Shown here: one piece after another, positions 23,427 through 32,430 of the stretch
Numbering within the stretch: the stretch's first letter is position 1
Layout of the letters: every line of letters starts with the position of its first letter
Source: Pisciglobus halotolerans
GTDB taxonomy: Bacteria; Bacillota; Bacilli; Lactobacillales; Carnobacteriaceae
Length of the DNA: 45,036 bases
NCBI RefSeq assembly: GCF_900113675.1
Contig: NZ_FOQE01000018.1
Location: forward strand, 1-45,036
Direction of reading: 5' to 3'
The notes under the pieces: model-generated
Databases searched by the model: none
The model's input: only the letters and a program-made list of their open reading frames with translations
What the model was told of the DNA's origin: nothing
Translations under genes and position numbers: made by a program

Positions 23427-25250
23427 TCAGTCGCGGCCTTTGTCATTAATTTGCTCATTTTCTTCAACGTAGGGCAGATGTACCCTAAAGGTAGCACCTT
23501 GCGCTTCTTTGCTTTTGATATCAACAAATCCTTCATGCGCTTCAACGATGCTTTTCACAAGAGACAATCCGATTCCGGTTCCAATTCGGTTAGAACTTTG
23601 AGTAGCTCGTGATTTGTCTGCTTTATAAAAACGGTCAAAAATATAAGGAACATCTTTTTCTGGGATCCCTGTTCCATTATCGATAATTTCAATTAAAATA
23701 TCATCAACCAAATGATCGAAGTGAACCCAGACTTTTACAGATCCTTCTTCCTTTTGCCCCATTATCGTATGTCTAATCGCATTATTGATCAAATTAACAA
23801 ATACTTGATCCATTTTATCTTTATCCATAAAGTAACTTGTTAAACCAGTTTCTATCTCTAAAGAAAGTGTAATGCCTCCATTGCTGGCCATTGTATGGAA
23901 CCTAGAAAGCAACTGAGTAAAGAATGCTTTTAAATCAACCTCTTCTTTAAATAGTTGGATGTATCCGGCTTCCATACGCGACAAATCAAGCATCTCATTG
24001 ACCATCCGATTCATTCGCTTAGATTCTTCTCCAATGATTTGTGCCATTTCATTTTTTTCATCGCGTGATTCAGCTACGTCATCCACAATTGCTTCACTAT
24101 ATCCTTGAATCATAACCAGAGGTGTACGCAGTTCATGAGAAATATTATTGATGAAATCTACACGCATCTTATCTAAGCGTCTTTCCTTCGTGATGTTTTG
24201 GACAGATACTAAAACACCACGAACAGAAGTCAAATCTTCATCAAATAGCGGTATTAAAGAAACTTCATAATACCAATCATCTGCTGTATATTCGAATTCA
24301 ACTTTTCCCGAAATACGGATCACTTCATCAATTTTTGATTTAAGAAAATCCGGTACGTGAAGTTCGACAGCCGTTTGTTCTTTGTCTGCATGCTCCAAGA
24401 ATTCCACTCCACTTGGATTAGATAGCAACAGCGTTTTATCTTGATTATAATACAGAATTCCCGTTGAAATAGAAGACACGATATTGGCTAACAATTCTTT
24501 TTCTTGCCGCGTTGCAGTACCTGTTGTTTCTAAGGATTTGGCCATTTTATTCATCGCCATTGACAACTGTGACAGTTCGTCTTTATGTTCTACCGGCGCT
24601 TGTCTTGAAAAATCATTCACCGCATAATCAAAGGCGATATCTTTCAACTCATTTAATGGTTCGCCTAATCGTTTCTTCAAAAAGAGATAGAACAAAACAG
24701 CTAATAGCCCATAAAGAACAAAAAGGCTTGCAGCCCATTTATGCATATTCCCTTGAATATCATCCAAAAAAGAAAAACCGGCAAAAGAAACAATGAATGC
24801 GTTGTCGTTTCCATCTACCTGAACGTGTTTGATGCTTAAGATATAAGGCGTTTTAGGATTTTTTTTCGTTTTGATATAACCAATATCTCGACTGTCTTTA
24901 TTTGTTTCGATCGCTTGTTGAATCGCTGCAGTAATCGTATCATCGTAATCTGCTCTATTTGAAACAATTTCTTGAAGCGCTGGAGTCTGCAGCTTGTCAT
25001 CGATATACAAAGCCATACTAATGTGTTTGTGGGAAGTATTCCAGTTTTGGACATACTCCCTAGAAACTTGTTCATTGCTTTCTAGTGTATTTTCCATATC
25101 TAAAATAATATCTTCATAATCACTGACATATTGCTTTTCGATTCGTTCCTGATACAGCAAGTCAAAAAAATAAGTGGTTGAGATAAAGCAGAATCCAATG
25201 AGCAACATTGAAATAAACCAAATGCGCCATATTAATCCATTAAACTTCAT
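23427..25250 (-). CDS. srrB: Sensor histidine kinase, ResE/SrrB type
   Basis: 607 residues: membrane segments near 9-29 and 171-191 with an extracytoplasmic sensor part between, HAMP near 190-243, and a PAS domain near 255-355. The HisKA box FINNISHELRTPL has the phosphorylated His at 372. The ATPase has NAIRHT, DNGTGIP and GTGIGLSL. It forms an operon with the regulator upstream (11-base gap). Family role: redox and oxygen-linked control of respiration and fermentation; the real signal here is unknown. The placement next to rluB/scpAB is the conserved Firmicute arrangement. Confidence 0.93.
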   Translation of the reverse strand: MKFNGLIWRIWFISMLLIGFCFISTTYFFDLLYQERIEKQYVSDYEDIILDMENTLESNEQVSREYVQNWNTSHKHISMALYIDDKLQTPALQEIVSNRADYDDTITAAIQQAIETNKDSRDIGYIKTKKNPKTPYILSIKHVQVDGNDNAFIVSFAGFSFLDDIQGNMHKWAASLFVLYGLLAVLFYLFLKKRLGEPLNELKDIAFDYAVNDFSRQAPVEHKDELSQLSMAMNKMAKSLETTGTATRQEKELLANIVSSISTGILYYNQDKTLLLSNPSGVEFLEHADKEQTAVELHVPDFLKSKIDEVIRISGKVEFEYTADDWYYEVSLIPLFDEDLTSVRGVLVSVQNITKERRLDKMRVDFINNISHELRTPLVMIQGYSEAIVDDVAESRDEKNEMAQIIGEESKRMNRMVNEMLDLSRMEAGYIQLFKEEVDLKAFFTQLLSRFHTMASNGGITLSLEIETGLTSYFMDKDKMDQVFVNLINNAIRHTIMGQKEEGSVKVWVHFDHLVDDILIEIIDNGTGIPEKDVPYIFDRFYKADKSRATQSSNRIGTGIGLSLVKSIVEAHEGFVDIKSKEAQGATFRVHLPYVEENEQINDKGRD

Positions 25251-25261
25251 AAGGAATCATC

Positions 25262-25996
25262 CTATTTCTTGCTTTCTTCTGATTGGACGCTGAACTTGTA
25301 ACCCAATCCCCACACCGTTACGATAGATTTAGCAGCTTCTTGCGATTGTTTCGCCAACTTTTCTCTTAAGCGCTTAACATGTGTATCAACGGTTCTCAGA
25401 TCACCAAAGAATTCATACTTCCAAACTTCTCTCAGCAATTGCTCACGACCAAATATTTGATTTGGAGAGCGTGTTAAATAGAGAAGCAATTCGTATTCTT
25501 TTGGTGTTAAGTTCACTGTCTTTTTATCCACTAAAACAGAATGAGAGCGATTATCGATCTCGATATGTTCTGTAACGATCAAGTCAGGATCAGAAGATTC
25601 TTTTTCTTTTGCCACATGCGTTCTTTTTAACATTGCTGATACTCTTAAAACAACTTCACGCGGACTGAATGGTTTCACGATATAATCATCGGCTCCCACT
25701 TCAAAGCCTTGAATACGGTTGACTTCTTCTCCTTTAGCCGTCAACATCATGATCGGCGTCGTTTTTTCTTCTCGAAGTTTTTCAGCTACTTCAATACCAT
25801 CCATTTTTGGCATCATTAAATCGAGTAAGATGAGATCATAATCATATTCTAAAGCTTTTTTCAAGGCTTCTTCTCCGTCTTCAGCTTCTGTGATCTGATA
25901 GTGTTCTCTTTCGAGATACATTTTTAGAAGCCGGCGAATCCGCTCCTCATCATCTACAACTAAAATTGATATTTCTTCATTTTCCATATTCAACAT
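25262..25996 (-). CDS. srrA: Response regulator, ResD/SrrA type (OmpR family)
   Basis: 244 residues. The receiver domain holds acidic residues DDEER near 15-19, the phosphorylation site Asp59 (LLDLMMPKMDG) and a conserved Lys in VKPFSPREV. The C-terminal winged-helix DNA-binding domain has LTPKEYELLLYL near 158-169 and VDTHVKRLREKL. The start ATG 25996 sits close behind AAAGGGTG; a second ATG three codons on is an alternative. A strong promoter lies upstream. It pairs with the kinase gene downstream. Confidence 0.94.
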   Translation of the reverse strand: MLNMENEEISILVVDDEERIRRLLKMYLEREHYQITEAEDGEEALKKALEYDYDLILLDLMMPKMDGIEVAEKLREEKTTPIMMLTAKGEEVNRIQGFEVGADDYIVKPFSPREVVLRVSAMLKRTHVAKEKESSDPDLIVTEHIEIDNRSHSVLVDKKTVNLTPKEYELLLYLTRSPNQIFGREQLLREVWKYEFFGDLRTVDTHVKRLREKLAKQSQEAAKSIVTVWGLGYKFSVQSEESKK

Positions 25997-26034
25997 GACA
26001 CCCTTTCACAAAGTGTATCCTATAATTCTTTTTT

Positions 26035-26064
26035 ATTATACCGAACTTATCTCATGTTTATCAA
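26035..26064 (-). promoter_or_regulatory. Promoter of srrAB
   Basis: Minus strand: TTGATA (26064-26059), 18 bases, TATAAT (26040-26035). A perfect GAAACGTTTC palindrome at 26091-26100 lies about 30 bases further upstream and may bind a regulator. Confidence 0.82.
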
Positions 26065-26164
26065 CATTTTGGTTTTGATTCTTCCATAAGGAAACGTTTC
26101 TTTCAAATTTGTGCCATTCCTCTTGTTTATTTTCGCCTTATATCCTTATGTAACGGACACAATA

Positions 26165-26195
26165 AAAAAGTTTGGAAACTGCTTCCAAACTTTTT
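26165..26195 (-). terminator. Terminator of the rluB transcript
   Basis: AAAAAGTTTGGAA pairs with TTCCAAACTTTTT around a 5-base loop. It lies after the rluB stop and ahead of the srrA promoter. Confidence 0.88.
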
Positions 26196-26222
26196 CGGTT
26201 CTGTTCAACTTATAAAAAAAGT

Positions 26223-26948
26223 CTATCCTTCTTTTTTACTTAGCTCTCTAAGTTGATTGACTTCGTGATGTTTCAACTCTCGCCATTCTCCTGAATTCAA
26301 TCCTTTGACGGATAGATTACCATAGGCTTCTCTTGTAAGTTTCTTCACTGGATAACCCACTGCATCAAACATTTTCTTTACTTGATGATTTCTTCCCTCA
26401 TGGATGATCAGTTCGACCATTGTTGTATCTTTTTGAATATCTGTTGAGATGATTTTGGTTTTAGCAGGAGCTGTTTTTCTTTTATCGATCACAACACCTT
26501 TTTCTAATTGGCGAATAGCTTTCTTGGTAACGATCCCTTTGACCTTAGCAATATAAGTTTTCTTCACCATATTTTTTGGGTGCATCAGTTGTTGTGCAAA
26601 GTCTCCGTCATTTGTCAGAATCAAGGCACCTGTTGTATCATAGTCGAGCCGGCCGATTGGATAGATTCTCTGTTCAATCATTGGGAAAAAGTCTGTTACT
26701 ACCCGTCTGCCTTTATCATCTGCAACAGCTGTGATCGTATTTCTCGGTTTATTCATTAGAAAATAAACAGGCTCTTCACGTTCTACCGGAATATCATCGA
26801 CTTCTATTTTATCTGAATGAGACACTTGTTTGCCCAACTCAGTAACCGTTTCACCATTCACTTTTACTCTGCCTTCTTTGATCAACTCTTCACTTTTTCT
26901 TCGTGAAGCAACTCCTGCATGCGCCATAACTTTTTGCAAGCGTTCCAT
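26223..26948 (-). CDS. rluB: 23S rRNA pseudouridine synthase RluB
   Basis: 241 residues. An N-terminal S4 RNA-binding domain (about 1-60, MERLQKVMAHAGVASRRKSE) precedes the RsuA-type catalytic domain. That domain has GRLDYDTTGALILTNDG near 98-114, with the catalytic Asp in GRLDYDT. Modifies a uridine in the large-subunit peptidyl-transferase region (family role). It follows scpB by 16 bases, the conserved scpA-scpB-rluB operon. Confidence 0.95.
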   Translation of the reverse strand: MERLQKVMAHAGVASRRKSEELIKEGRVKVNGETVTELGKQVSHSDKIEVDDIPVEREEPVYFLMNKPRNTITAVADDKGRRVVTDFFPMIEQRIYPIGRLDYDTTGALILTNDGDFAQQLMHPKNMVKKTYIAKVKGIVTKKAIRQLEKGVVIDKRKTAPAKTKIISTDIQKDTTMVELIIHEGRNHQVKKMFDAVGYPVKKLTREAYGNLSVKGLNSGEWRELKHHEVNQLRELSKKEG

Positions 26949-26964
26949 CTTATCCTCTCCTTAC

Positions 26965-27564
26965 CTATAATTCCTCTTGTTCTTCCTCAATAGAATCAGC
27001 AAACTGTCCTTTAAAACGTTCAAAAAATAAATCTGCTTCGCTTTCTTCTTCATCTGTCTGCTCTAGGTCCTTAATATCAGGCAAATCAGATAAGGTTTTC
27101 AAACCAAAATAATCCATAAAATACTGGGTGGTTCCATACAGAATTGGTCTTCCTGGGGCTTCCATTCTTCCCTTTTCTTCTATTAATCCTCTTAAAACAA
27201 GTTTTTGCAATGATGCACCGGAATGCACACCTCTGATTTCATCTATTTCTAGTCTTGTAAGCGGCTGTTTATAGGCAATGATCGCTAAGTTTTCAAGAGC
27301 AGCTTGAGATAAACTTGTTGCAAATGGAGAGGAAGCATATTTCTTTACGATCTCAGAAAAATCTTTTTTTGTCGCCAGTTCATACTTTTCACCTGCTTCA
27401 AGCAGCATCAGACCTCTTTTAGAAGAGGCATACATTTGCTGTAAAGACATCAGTTGAGCAAATGCTGACTGTGTTGATATATCTAATAAACTAGCAATTT
27501 CTTCCAAAGTCAGGCCTTCATCGCCTGCAACAAAAAGCAAAGCTTCGATTGCTGCTTCTTCCAT
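26965..27564 (-). CDS. scpB: Segregation and condensation protein B
   Basis: 199-residue accessory subunit of the SMC-ScpA condensin complex. Two winged-helix domains: MEEAAIEALLFVAGDEGLTL at the start, and ALENLAIIAYKQPLTRLEID with IRGV, then GRMEAPGRPILYGTTQYFMDYFG in the second half (given here in parts). The acidic C-terminal tail is typical. I choose ATG 27564 behind TAGGAG. The longer in-frame extension overlaps scpA and is not protein-like. It lies 11 bases after the scpA stop. Confidence 0.95.
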   Translation of the reverse strand: MEEAAIEALLFVAGDEGLTLEEIASLLDISTQSAFAQLMSLQQMYASSKRGLMLLEAGEKYELATKKDFSEIVKKYASSPFATSLSQAALENLAIIAYKQPLTRLEIDEIRGVHSGASLQKLVLRGLIEEKGRMEAPGRPILYGTTQYFMDYFGLKTLSDLPDIKDLEQTDEEESEADLFFERFKGQFADSIEEEQEEL

Positions 27565-27575
27565 AGCTTTCGCTC

Positions 27576-28316
27576 CTATCTCTGTTTCATCATTAACGAA
27601 ACGGTAATATCTGCAAAGTTTGAATGCTGATGAACGGCCACTTGTTGATCTTTCATCAATTCCAATAAAGCAATGAAAGTTGTAACACATTCTTTTTTTG
27701 ATTGCACTTCAAACAAATCTGTGAATAACAGTGGCTTATTGGGCGTTAAGCGATGCAAGATGCTCTTCATTCGATCTTCCATCGTGACTTCTTCAGCTGT
27801 GATCTTGGTCTGCAACGGCACACGGTTTTTCTTTTTTCTCAACATATCCTGAAAAGCGCGTACAAGATCAATCGTATTGATCTTATCAGGTTCAAGCGGT
27901 ATATCCTTTTGATAATCTTCAAGATTTGTTGGTTCTTTTGTAAAATAAAAGCTTCTTTCTTCTTCTTTTTGTTTTAAAACAGTAGCTACTTGCTTATATT
28001 TTTGATATTCCAACAACTGTTCAACTAAAGCATCACGAGGGTCTATCCCTTCTTCGTAAAATTCTTCTTCTTCATCCAACTCTGGTTTTGGTAAAAGCAT
28101 TTTACTTTTGATAGCCATTAGCGTCGCTGCCATGACAAGATAGTCTCCAGCTACATCAAGTTCCAACATTTTCATCGTATGGATATAAGCAAGATATTGA
28201 GAAGTGATTTCTGCTATTGGAATATCATAGATATCCATTTCAAGATGCTGGATCAAATGCAGCAGTAAATCTAATGGTCCTTCAAAACCATCTATTTTTA
28301 CTGTAATATCTGTCAT
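27576..28316 (-). CDS. scpA: Segregation and condensation protein A (kleisin)
   Basis: 246-residue kleisin that bridges the SMC heads in the bacterial condensin, needed for chromosome segregation. The signature start is IDGFEGPLDLLLHLIQ (8-23), followed by MDIYDIPIAEITSQYLAYI. The acidic middle has DEEEEFYEEGIDPRDALVEQ. The C-terminal winged helix ends with SNFADITVSL. The start is ATG 28316 behind AAAGGTGAG. It precedes scpB and follows ribT by 12 bases. Confidence 0.96.
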   Translation of the reverse strand: MTDITVKIDGFEGPLDLLLHLIQHLEMDIYDIPIAEITSQYLAYIHTMKMLELDVAGDYLVMAATLMAIKSKMLLPKPELDEEEEFYEEGIDPRDALVEQLLEYQKYKQVATVLKQKEEERSFYFTKEPTNLEDYQKDIPLEPDKINTIDLVRAFQDMLRKKKNRVPLQTKITAEEVTMEDRMKSILHRLTPNKPLLFTDLFEVQSKKECVTTFIALLELMKDQQVAVHQHSNFADITVSLMMKQR

Positions 28317-28328
28317 GTTCTCACCTTT

Positions 28329-28700
28329 TTATAACTCTTCTTTATTCTTTTCTTGCTCCCATTTTGCAATAATACCAGATGTCTCTAACGTACCGATAAT
28401 TTTTTGGTTTGGATAAAGTTCTTCTAGTGCATAAAGCATTTCATGGCTGATGCCTTCTTTTCTAAAAGATGGATTGATGGAAATATGACGTAGCAGTACA
28501 ATTTCTTCCGATAATTCAATACCGATCACACCAATAAAATCATCTGTTTCTTCGCTGCGCCACAAATAGATTTTTCGATTTTCTTCGCTGTTATACCATT
28601 CTAATTCATCGTTTAAACGATGAATATCTTTTAGATCAGGTATCAAAGAAAGCAATCCCATCGTGATCTTCTTATAGTCTTTTTTATAGGTTTGTAACAT
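28329..28700 (-). CDS. ribT: RibT-like GNAT-fold protein
   Basis: A 123-residue small acetyltransferase-fold protein. LRHISINPSFRKEGISHEML (near 70-89) matches the acetyl-CoA-binding region of the GNAT family. In Bacillus the RibT homologue is the last gene of the rib operon; here it heads the ribT-scpA-scpB-rluB unit. The substrate is unknown. I place the start at ATG 28700 because GGGAGG is at the right spacing; an upstream ATG has no site. Confidence 0.85.
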   Translation of the reverse strand: MLQTYKKDYKKITMGLLSLIPDLKDIHRLNDELEWYNSEENRKIYLWRSEETDDFIGVIGIELSEEIVLLRHISINPSFRKEGISHEMLYALEELYPNQKIIGTLETSGIIAKWEQEKNKEEL

Positions 28701-28952
28701 GTTTTCCTCCCAATTCATCAATACTTACTTGGCATACAACAACTATCTGGATGTTGTAGATGCTTTTTTGATTGCTAGGAGCATACTGTCTGTTAGAGAT
28801 AAGCAAGTGGAAACATTTGCTATGATCATTACTAGTATCTTTTTTGATCTTTTGACTCTATCGCAATCTTTCATTTGATGACTGTTTAGTTATTCATTGT
28901 CTTTTATTTATCATTTCTATCTTTTTGTCGTTTGATATACCTTGATTACTTT

Positions 28953-28981
28953 ATCATAAGAAGGCCAATTACACAATACAA
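28953..28981 (-). promoter_or_regulatory. Promoter of ribT-scpA-scpB-rluB
   Basis: Minus strand: TTGTAT (28981-28976), 17 bases, TATGAT (28958-28953). It implies an untranslated leader of about 240 bases before ribT. Confidence 0.7.
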
Positions 28982-29232
28982 GCCTGCCATAAGGACGCCA
29001 CAATTTTCTACTGCAAAACCTTCATTGAAAGCGTTGTGAAATTTAAAATTCCATTTTGAGCTTTCTGTTTTACAAAAATAGCCGGAGACTTGTATCGTTA
29101 ACACCTCTTCATTTTCTATCCAGCAACTTTATGTATAGGTGACAGACTTTCTCTTCTACAGCAATAACAAAGACATGAAAAAGCTCTACAAATCTTAGTT
29201 GTTTGCTGCTGTAACACTATTCTCATTAAGGG

Positions 29233-29273
29233 TATCAAACAAAAAAGAGCCAGATTGGCTCTTTTTTGTTTGA
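29233..29273. terminator. Bidirectional terminator downstream of punA
   Basis: A 19-bp perfect stem (ATCAAACAAAAAAGAGCCA with its complement) around a 3-base loop, with A/T runs inside both arms. It ends the deoB-punA transcript. Confidence 0.93.
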
Positions 29274-29306
29274 TGGTGATGCTAAATCATCTGTGTGCTC
29301 ATAGCA
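29233..29306 (-). ncRNA. Candidate small RNA or punA 3'-end transcript
   Basis: An extended -10 (TGC-TATAAT, 29318-29313, minus strand) lies between the punA stop and its terminator, with no recognisable -35. A transcript from it would be about 75 bases, carry no open reading frame and end exactly at the strong terminator. The promoter may be chance. Confidence 0.3.
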
Positions 29307-29394
29307 ACTTTCATTATAGCATGACCGAAATCCTCTTGTAGGATAGGACTTCAAACATCACCTATCATTCAACCATTTATCTCAGTCGATCTTT

Positions 29395-30216
29395 TTACAT
29401 GTTCTTTAAGATGCTTTTAACAAATCTTTTGAATTCTTCTTTTACGCGCGTTGTTGTTTCCACAACTTCTTCATGGTTCAATTCTTTTTGCATACCGGCA
29501 GCCAAGTTGGTGATACAAGAAATACCTACTACTCGCAGACCAGCATGGTTAGCAACGATTACTTCAGGAACCGTTGACATCCCTACAGCATCTGCTCCCC
29601 AGTTTCTTACCATTTTGATTTCAGCAGGTGTTTCATATGTTGGTCCTGAAAATCCAATGTAGACACCTTCTTGCAGATGGATATTTTCTTCTTTTGCAAC
29701 TTTTCGCACGACATCTTGATAAACCAAATCATAGGCCTGACTCATATCTGTAAATCTTGGTCCCATTTCTTCATCATTGGGTCCATAAAGAGGATTGACG
29801 CCCGTAAAATTGATTTGGTCAGTGATCATCATTAAATCACCAGGAGAAAATTGTTCATTAATGCCGCCAGCTGCATTCGTAACCATGATCGAATGAATGC
29901 CTAATGCTTTCATCACCCGAACCGGAAATGTTACTTCTCCCAATTGGTATCCTTCATAATAATGGAAACGCCCTTGCATGACCAAAACTTTTTTTTCACC
30001 TAATACACCATAAACTAATTGACCGGCATGTCCTGATACAGTTGAAACAGGAAAATGTGGAATAAGATGATAAGGAATGATTACTGGATTTTCGATCTCG
30101 TCTCCTAATTCGCCAAGACCAGATCCAAGAATCAGTCCAATCTCTGGTTGTTCAACACCTTGTTGCTGAATAAAAGATGCAGCTTCTTTAATTTGTTCAT
30201 GTATTTGAGTCGTCAT
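29395..30216 (-). CDS. punA: Purine-nucleoside phosphorylase
   Basis: Trimeric-type (PNP/MTAP) phosphorylase that splits inosine and guanosine to base plus ribose-1-phosphate. Motifs: GLILGSGLGELGD near 22-34, VSGHAGQL near 61-68, VTNAAGGINEQFSPGDLMMI near 109-128 and GFSGPTYETPAEI near 186-198. The length is 273. The start is ATG 30216 behind TTGGAGG. The gene follows deoB by 16 bases, and its product ribose-1-phosphate is the DeoB substrate. Confidence 0.96.
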   Translation of the reverse strand: MTTQIHEQIKEAASFIQQQGVEQPEIGLILGSGLGELGDEIENPVIIPYHLIPHFPVSTVSGHAGQLVYGVLGEKKVLVMQGRFHYYEGYQLGEVTFPVRVMKALGIHSIMVTNAAGGINEQFSPGDLMMITDQINFTGVNPLYGPNDEEMGPRFTDMSQAYDLVYQDVVRKVAKEENIHLQEGVYIGFSGPTYETPAEIKMVRNWGADAVGMSTVPEVIVANHAGLRVVGISCITNLAAGMQKELNHEEVVETTTRVKEEFKRFVKSILKNM

Positions 30217-30232
30217 ATTATCCTCCAAAGTT

Positions 30233-31402
30233 TTATTTTAAAAGATCCAAAAAGCTCTTGCCGAATCCAGTATTTGCTACTCCAAAGTTTTCAGCAATCG
30301 TTGAACCAATATCTGCATAGTGTCCTTGCGGCAATGCTCCTCTGCCTTCCATAGACGGAGAATAAGCCAGCAAAGGAACATACTCTCTAGTATGATCTGT
30401 TCCTGGAGCAGTTGGGTCATTTCCATGATCAGCTGTGATCATCAGTAAATCATTTTCTCTTAATTTACCTAGAATCTCTTCGATTCTGTTGTCAAATTCT
30501 TCAATGGCTTTGCCATATCCTTCTACATTACGACGATGTCCGAATATCGCATCGAAGTCTACTAAGTTTAAGAAACTTATTCCCGTAAAATCACGATCCA
30601 TCACTTTTAATAACTGATCTACACCATCCATGTTACTCTTCGTACGAACAGAATCTGTAATCCCTTGCCCATTGAAAATATCATTGATCTTTCCAATAGC
30701 GATCACGTCTTTTCCGCCTTCACTTAAGTAATTCAGATCAGTTTTACCGAAGGGGTCAAGTGCGTAATCGTGTCGATTGCTTGTACGTGTAAAGTTTCCT
30801 GGCGTTCCTATATATGGACGAGCAATGATACGCCCGATCATATATGGATCATCTTTTGTGATTTCTCTGACATAAGAACAGATACTATAAAGCTCTTCTA
30901 AAGGGATAATGTCTTCATGAGCTGCAATTTGCAAGACAGGATCAGCTGAAGTATATACAATCAAATCACCGGTTTTCATTTGGTGTTCTCCGTATTCATC
31001 AATGATAGCTGTACCGCTGGCTGGTTTATTTGCCACGACTTTGCGACCTGTATGCTCTTCGATTTTTTTGATCAGCTCCTCTGGAAATCCATTTGGAAAA
31101 ACGCGAAAGGGTGTCTGGATATTCAATCCCATGATTTCCCAGTGGCCAGTCATCGTGTCTTTACCGACAGAGACTTCTTCCAGTTTTGTATAGTATCCTT
31201 TGCTTTCAGGATCTTCTTTCACGCCTTTGAGCGGACGAATATTCCCAAGGCCTAGTTTTTCTAGGTGAGGAATATTTAATCCTGCTTTTTCAGCGATATG
31301 TCCTAAGGTATCAGCACCAGTGTCATTAAATTTAGCTGAATCAGGTGCTTCTCCGATCCCTACAGAGTCCATAACAATTAAGTGAACGCGATTGTACTTC
31401 AT
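30233..31402 (-). CDS. deoB: Phosphopentomutase
   Basis: Interconverts (deoxy)ribose-1- and 5-phosphate, linking nucleoside breakdown to central metabolism. Alkaline-phosphatase superfamily: metal-binding [11 protein letters not shown] at 12-22, the active-site Thr in [11 protein letters not shown] near 79-89, [11 protein letters not shown] near 283-293 and ADHGNDPT near 323-330. 389 residues, normal length. Forms an operon with punA; xerD lies 64 bases upstream. Confidence 0.97.
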   Translation of the reverse strand: MKYNRVHLIVMDSVGIGEAPDSAKFNDTGADTLGHIAEKAGLNIPHLEKLGLGNIRPLKGVKEDPESKGYYTKLEEVSVGKDTMTGHWEIMGLNIQTPFRVFPNGFPEELIKKIEEHTGRKVVANKPASGTAIIDEYGEHQMKTGDLIVYTSADPVLQIAAHEDIIPLEELYSICSYVREITKDDPYMIGRIIARPYIGTPGNFTRTSNRHDYALDPFGKTDLNYLSEGGKDVIAIGKINDIFNGQGITDSVRTKSNMDGVDQLLKVMDRDFTGISFLNLVDFDAIFGHRRNVEGYGKAIEEFDNRIEEILGKLRENDLLMITADHGNDPTAPGTDHTREYVPLLAYSPSMEGRGALPQGHYADIGSTIAENFGVANTGFGKSFLDLLK

Positions 31403-31466
31403 TTGCTCTCCTCCTTGATGGTGATATTTGCTTCTCTATTATCTCATAAAATCTTCTTGATTTCTA

Positions 31467-32357
31467 TTATGCTCTTGGATGGTATTGATGATAAACTTTT
31501 GCCATTCTTTGTTTTGTAATATGCGTATAAATTTGGGTCGTTGAAATGTCAGCATGTCCAAGCAATTCTTGAACGATTCGCAGATCTGCTCCATTTTCTA
31601 ACAAATGAGTTGCAAATGAATGTCTCAACGTATGAGGTGTGACCTCTTTTTTGATTCCAGCCTTTTGTACCAGCCCTTTTAAATTTTTCCAGATTCCTTG
31701 GCGCGTGAGTTTCTTTCCATGATGATTTAAAAAAAGATAAGGAGATCTTTTATCAGGCTTTTCAAGTTTTGTGCGACTGTATCTCAAATATTTTTCGACC
31801 CATTCAATGGCCATATCTCCTAAAGGAATAATTCGCTCTTTGTCTCCTTTTCCAATCGTTTGAATCAAACCTAAAGACAAATGAAGATCCGTGAGTTTCA
31901 GTTCAACCAATTCAGACACCCTTAAACCAGTAGCGTACATCACTTCTAAAATCGCCCGATCCCTCAGACCTAAAACCTCATTTTCATTAGGTGTCATAAT
32001 AAGTGTCTCTACTTCTTTTAATGACAAAATTTTAGGAAGAGATTGTGCTTTTTTAGGCGTATCAATATATAACATCGGATCATTTTGAGCTAGTTGTTCT
32101 TGCTTTAAAAACTGGTGAAACCTTCTTAAGCTAGATACCATTCGAATAACAGTAGCAGAAGACTTTTTTTCTTCCTTTAAATATTGTAAAAAAGATAGAA
32201 TCGTATAACGATCAATTTGTTCCCAATTGGTTAGCTGATTCTTTTCTAAAAAAAGATGATATTGTTTAAGATCCCGCTGATAGCTTTCAATGGTATTTTC
32301 AGATAGACCACGTTCGATTCTCAAAAAGCGGACATACTCTTCGATGTCTTCTTTCAT
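31467..32357 (-). CDS. xerD: Site-specific tyrosine recombinase XerD
   Basis: Resolves chromosome dimers at dif with a XerC/XerS-type partner. The N-terminal SAM-like core-binding domain spans about 1-85 (VRFLRIERGLSENTIESYQ). The catalytic domain has the Arg in YATGLRVSELVEL, Lys in IGKGDKERIIPL, HTLRHSFATHLLENGADLRI, LGHADISTTQ and the nucleophile Tyr in IYTH. All catalytic residues are present. 296 residues. Its place among core genes, with no phage genes nearby, supports XerD over a mobile-element integrase. Confidence 0.95.
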   Translation of the reverse strand: MKEDIEEYVRFLRIERGLSENTIESYQRDLKQYHLFLEKNQLTNWEQIDRYTILSFLQYLKEEKKSSATVIRMVSSLRRFHQFLKQEQLAQNDPMLYIDTPKKAQSLPKILSLKEVETLIMTPNENEVLGLRDRAILEVMYATGLRVSELVELKLTDLHLSLGLIQTIGKGDKERIIPLGDMAIEWVEKYLRYSRTKLEKPDKRSPYLFLNHHGKKLTRQGIWKNLKGLVQKAGIKKEVTPHTLRHSFATHLLENGADLRIVQELLGHADISTTQIYTHITKQRMAKVYHQYHPRA

Positions 32358-32430
32358 GAAAAAATCTCCTTCTATTTGCTGATTCGCCTTTCTTCATCAC
32401 AAGTCTTTAGTAGACTCCTGCTTAATCTTA

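Larger units (their letters stand above)
28701..29394. other. 694-base gap between ribT and punA
   Basis: No supported protein gene. It holds the ribT promoter (28953-28981), a bidirectional terminator (29233-29273) and an extended -10 promoter just behind punA (29313-29318). On the minus strand one frame is open for about 60 codons around 28940-29125 (HNAFNEGFAVENCGVLMAG). It has only a weak GTG start and contains the ribT promoter, so I do not call it a gene. A short AGCAAGTG-GAAA-CATTTGCT hairpin lies at 28809-28828 on the plus strand. Confidence 0.55.

Noticed and set aside
31467-32357. Phage or ICE integrase
   Set aside because: The protein has XerD length and motifs, sits between core genes and has no nearby attachment repeats.
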